Virus record (IMG/VR): IMGVR_UViG_3300009164_002798 | Coordinates: 1-33,349 of that record | Strand: one strand, 5' to 3' | Length of the DNA stretch: 33,349 bases | Origin: a virus | Shown here: in pieces, positions 32,143-33,349 of the stretch | How positions within the stretch are numbered: position 1 is the first letter of the stretch | How the letters are laid out: every line of letters begins with the position of its first letter | Notes under the pieces: model-generated | What the model saw: only the letters and a program-made list of their open reading frames with translations | Database searches by the model: none | What the model was told of the DNA's origin: nothing | Translations under genes and position numbers: made by a program

Positions 32143-33349
32143 TCATGATAATACAGGTACATTGTATTTCTTGTAAAAGTCTTTGGCATCTTTAAGATTG
32201 TTAACCATTGGCTGACCTTTGATGTTCAAGCTGGTATTCAATAACATTGGACAGCCAGTTTCACTGTACCAATTTTCTAATAGTTTACGGAAGCCCGGGC
32301 TGTCATTTTTGCCCACTGTTTGTACACGACTTGTTCCGTCTTTGTGTATGATAGCAGGAAACTCGTCAGGTCGAGTACAACGAGCAACAAACTGCATATA
32401 TGGACTAGCGGTTATATTTGCGGGCATATCGAAATAGTCATGTACATGTTCTTCTAGGATTGCTGGTGCAAATGGTCTGAATTGCTGTCTTCGCTTGATT
32501 GCGTTGACTGTGTCTTTGATTTCGGAACCTCTAGGATCTGCCAATAAGCTTCGGTGCCCAAGAGCACGTGGTCCGAACTCAGCCTTGCCGCTAGCCACTC
32601 CCACAATTTTATCTCTTGTAAGTATACTAATAGTTTCATCAACTGGATATTCCTCGCCTATGTTTGTGCCGAGATATGCTCCTGGCCACGTAACTTGCTC
32701 GCCAAAGAAAGCGGCCACTGCTCCGACACTACTTCCAGCATCTCCGGGGTTTGGCATAATCCAAACTCGGTCCCAGTCTCCTGTGATTTCACTGTTGGCC
32801 ACACAGTTAAGAGCACAACCGCCCATTAATACAATGTTCTTGCTGGGCAAGTTTGCTCTAGCCCAACGACTAATACCTTGTAGTATTTCAGTGTACACTT
32901 GTTGAGTAGCGGCGGCTAAATCAAATGTATCTTGTTCGCTGAGTAAATCTAAACGCCAATCAGGACAGCCACGATGCAAGTTACGTTTAAACTTAATTTC
33001 GGGTCCGTTGATTACACTGAAGAAATCTTCGTATATATCGGCTTTGTATTTGTTGGGGTCACCGTATGCTGCCATGCCCATGAGAATATATTCTTCTTCA
33101 TTGGGTTTTAATCCTATACGTTGTGTCATAGCACTGAACCAAAGTCCTAGACTATCCGGATAACCTTGTGTATAGACTTTCTTTAAGTCATTGCCCTGAC
33201 CTTGCCATACAGTAAGAGTTTCAAACTCGCCAATACTGTCAATAACGACAACTGTAGCATCACTTAATCCGCTGGTATAATATCCTGCGGCAGCATGACT
33301 TTTGTGATGTTCACCGAAGTGTAAAGATTGTGTTAAATTATATTTTGCA
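32143..33349 (-). CDS. NodU/CmcH-type carbamoyltransferase (5' end outside window)
   Basis: The frame stays open to the right edge, so only the last 401 residues are seen; the Met at 33129 is internal. HFGEHHKSHAAAGYY near the edge is the family's His-rich metal/ATP-site segment. VVVIDSIGEFET and GMAAYGDP follow. The C-terminal domain shows VASGKAEFGPRALGHRSLLADPR, typical of enzymes that transfer a carbamoyl group from carbamoyl phosphate through carbamoyl-AMP to a hydroxyl, often on a sugar. Similar genes occur in marine T4-like phages. It is the most upstream gene of operon B that I can see, and suggests an O-carbamoylated product. Confidence 0.9.
   Translation of the reverse strand, partial: AKYNLTQSLHFGEHHKSHAAAGYYTSGLSDATVVVIDSIGEFETLTVWQGQGNDLKKVYTQGYPDSLGLWFSAMTQRIGLKPNEEEYILMGMAAYGDPNKYKADIYEDFFSVINGPEIKFKRNLHRGCPDWRLDLLSEQDTFDLAAATQQVYTEILQGISRWARANLPSKNIVLMGGCALNCVANSEITGDWDRVWIMPNPGDAGSSVGAVAAFFGEQVTWPGAYLGTNIGEEYPVDETISILTRDKIVGVASGKAEFGPRALGHRSLLADPRGSEIKDTVNAIKRRQQFRPFAPAILEEHVHDYFDMPANITASPYMQFVARCTRPDEFPAIIHKDGTSRVQTVGKNDSPGFRKLLENWYSETGCPMLLNTSLNIKGQPMVNNLKDAKDFYKKYNVPVLS

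Noticed and set aside
32124-32144. Small inverted repeat GAGTA...TACTC between the carbamoyltransferase stop and the next gene
   Set aside because: The stem is only 5 bp with an 11-base AT loop and overlaps the stop codon; too weak to call a terminator or operator.
32143-33129. Treating the carbamoyltransferase as complete with a start at 33129
   Set aside because: The frame stays open to the window edge and the residues upstream of that Met contain family motifs (HFGEHHKSHAA), so the Met is internal.
1-33349. CRISPR array, tRNA or insertion sequence
   Set aside because: No regularly spaced direct repeats, no cloverleaf-like gene in the few intergenic gaps, and no transposase or terminal inverted repeats seen.

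Overview
The window is AT-rich, gene-dense DNA with almost no intergenic space. It is most likely part of a large tailed-phage genome, probably a marine T4-like myovirus, or a bacterial island derived from one. Evidence for this is a flavin-dependent thymidylate synthase (ThyX), an HExxH/VWA protein of the DUF2201 type, runs of short conserved unknowns, start/stop overlaps of 4, 8 or 14 bases, sigma70-type promoters and one exact copy of the T4-type late promoter motif TATAAATA. No capsid, tail, terminase or replication gene is present, so the phage assignment is inference. I see no tRNA, rRNA, CRISPR array, insertion sequence or attachment site, and no stretch over 300 bases lacks a gene.

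Layout. Bases 1-3988 (+ strand) hold a cut-off gene, a small unknown, the HExxH/VWA protein between a promoter and a terminator, three unknowns and thyX. Bases 3977-11266 (- strand, operon A) hold, in order of transcription, a nitroreductase-like protein, a radical SAM enzyme (rSAM4), a 77-residue unknown, rSAM3, rSAM2, rSAM1, an SGNH hydrolase-like protein and an SDR-like protein. Bases 11328-15589 (+ strand, divergent from operon A) hold an Asp/Asn beta-hydroxylase-like protein, a 488-residue unknown and a 687-residue fusion containing rSAM5. Bases 15552-33349 (- strand, operon B) hold, in order of transcription, a carbamoyltransferase cut by the window edge, three tandem DxD proteins resembling GT-A glycosyltransferases, a methyltransferase, rSAM14, an SGNH protein, rSAM13, rSAM12, rSAM11, rSAM10 (split over two frames), rSAM9, an SGNH protein, a 2OG-Fe(II) oxygenase, a second methyltransferase, rSAM8, rSAM7 and rSAM6. 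The rSAM numbers follow position in the window.

The outstanding feature is 14 radical SAM enzymes within about 24 kb. They form three architectures: an N-terminal twitch-type cysteine domain followed by the rSAM core (rSAM1, 2, 4, 5, 6, 7, 9, 13); a core with a C-terminal cysteine domain and a normal GGEP motif (rSAM3, 12); and a core with a C-terminal cysteine domain in which GGEP is replaced by GDP or DDP (rSAM8, 10, 11, 14). Operons A and B share a parallel order: rSAM4 then 3 then (2) then 1 then SGNH in A, and rSAM13 then 12 then (11, 10) then 9 then SGNH in B. This suggests an ancient block duplication. All three SGNH genes lie directly downstream of, and overlap, an rSAM gene.

Working model (inference): the clusters form a pathway that builds or decorates a sugar-, lipid- or peptide-based product. 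Glycosyltransferase-like proteins and the carbamoyltransferase would build and cap it, and the rSAM, oxygenase, methyltransferase, SGNH and SDR/nitroreductase enzymes would tailor it. Possible products are a modified virion surface, a modified host surface or a small molecule. The sequence does not reveal the substrate.
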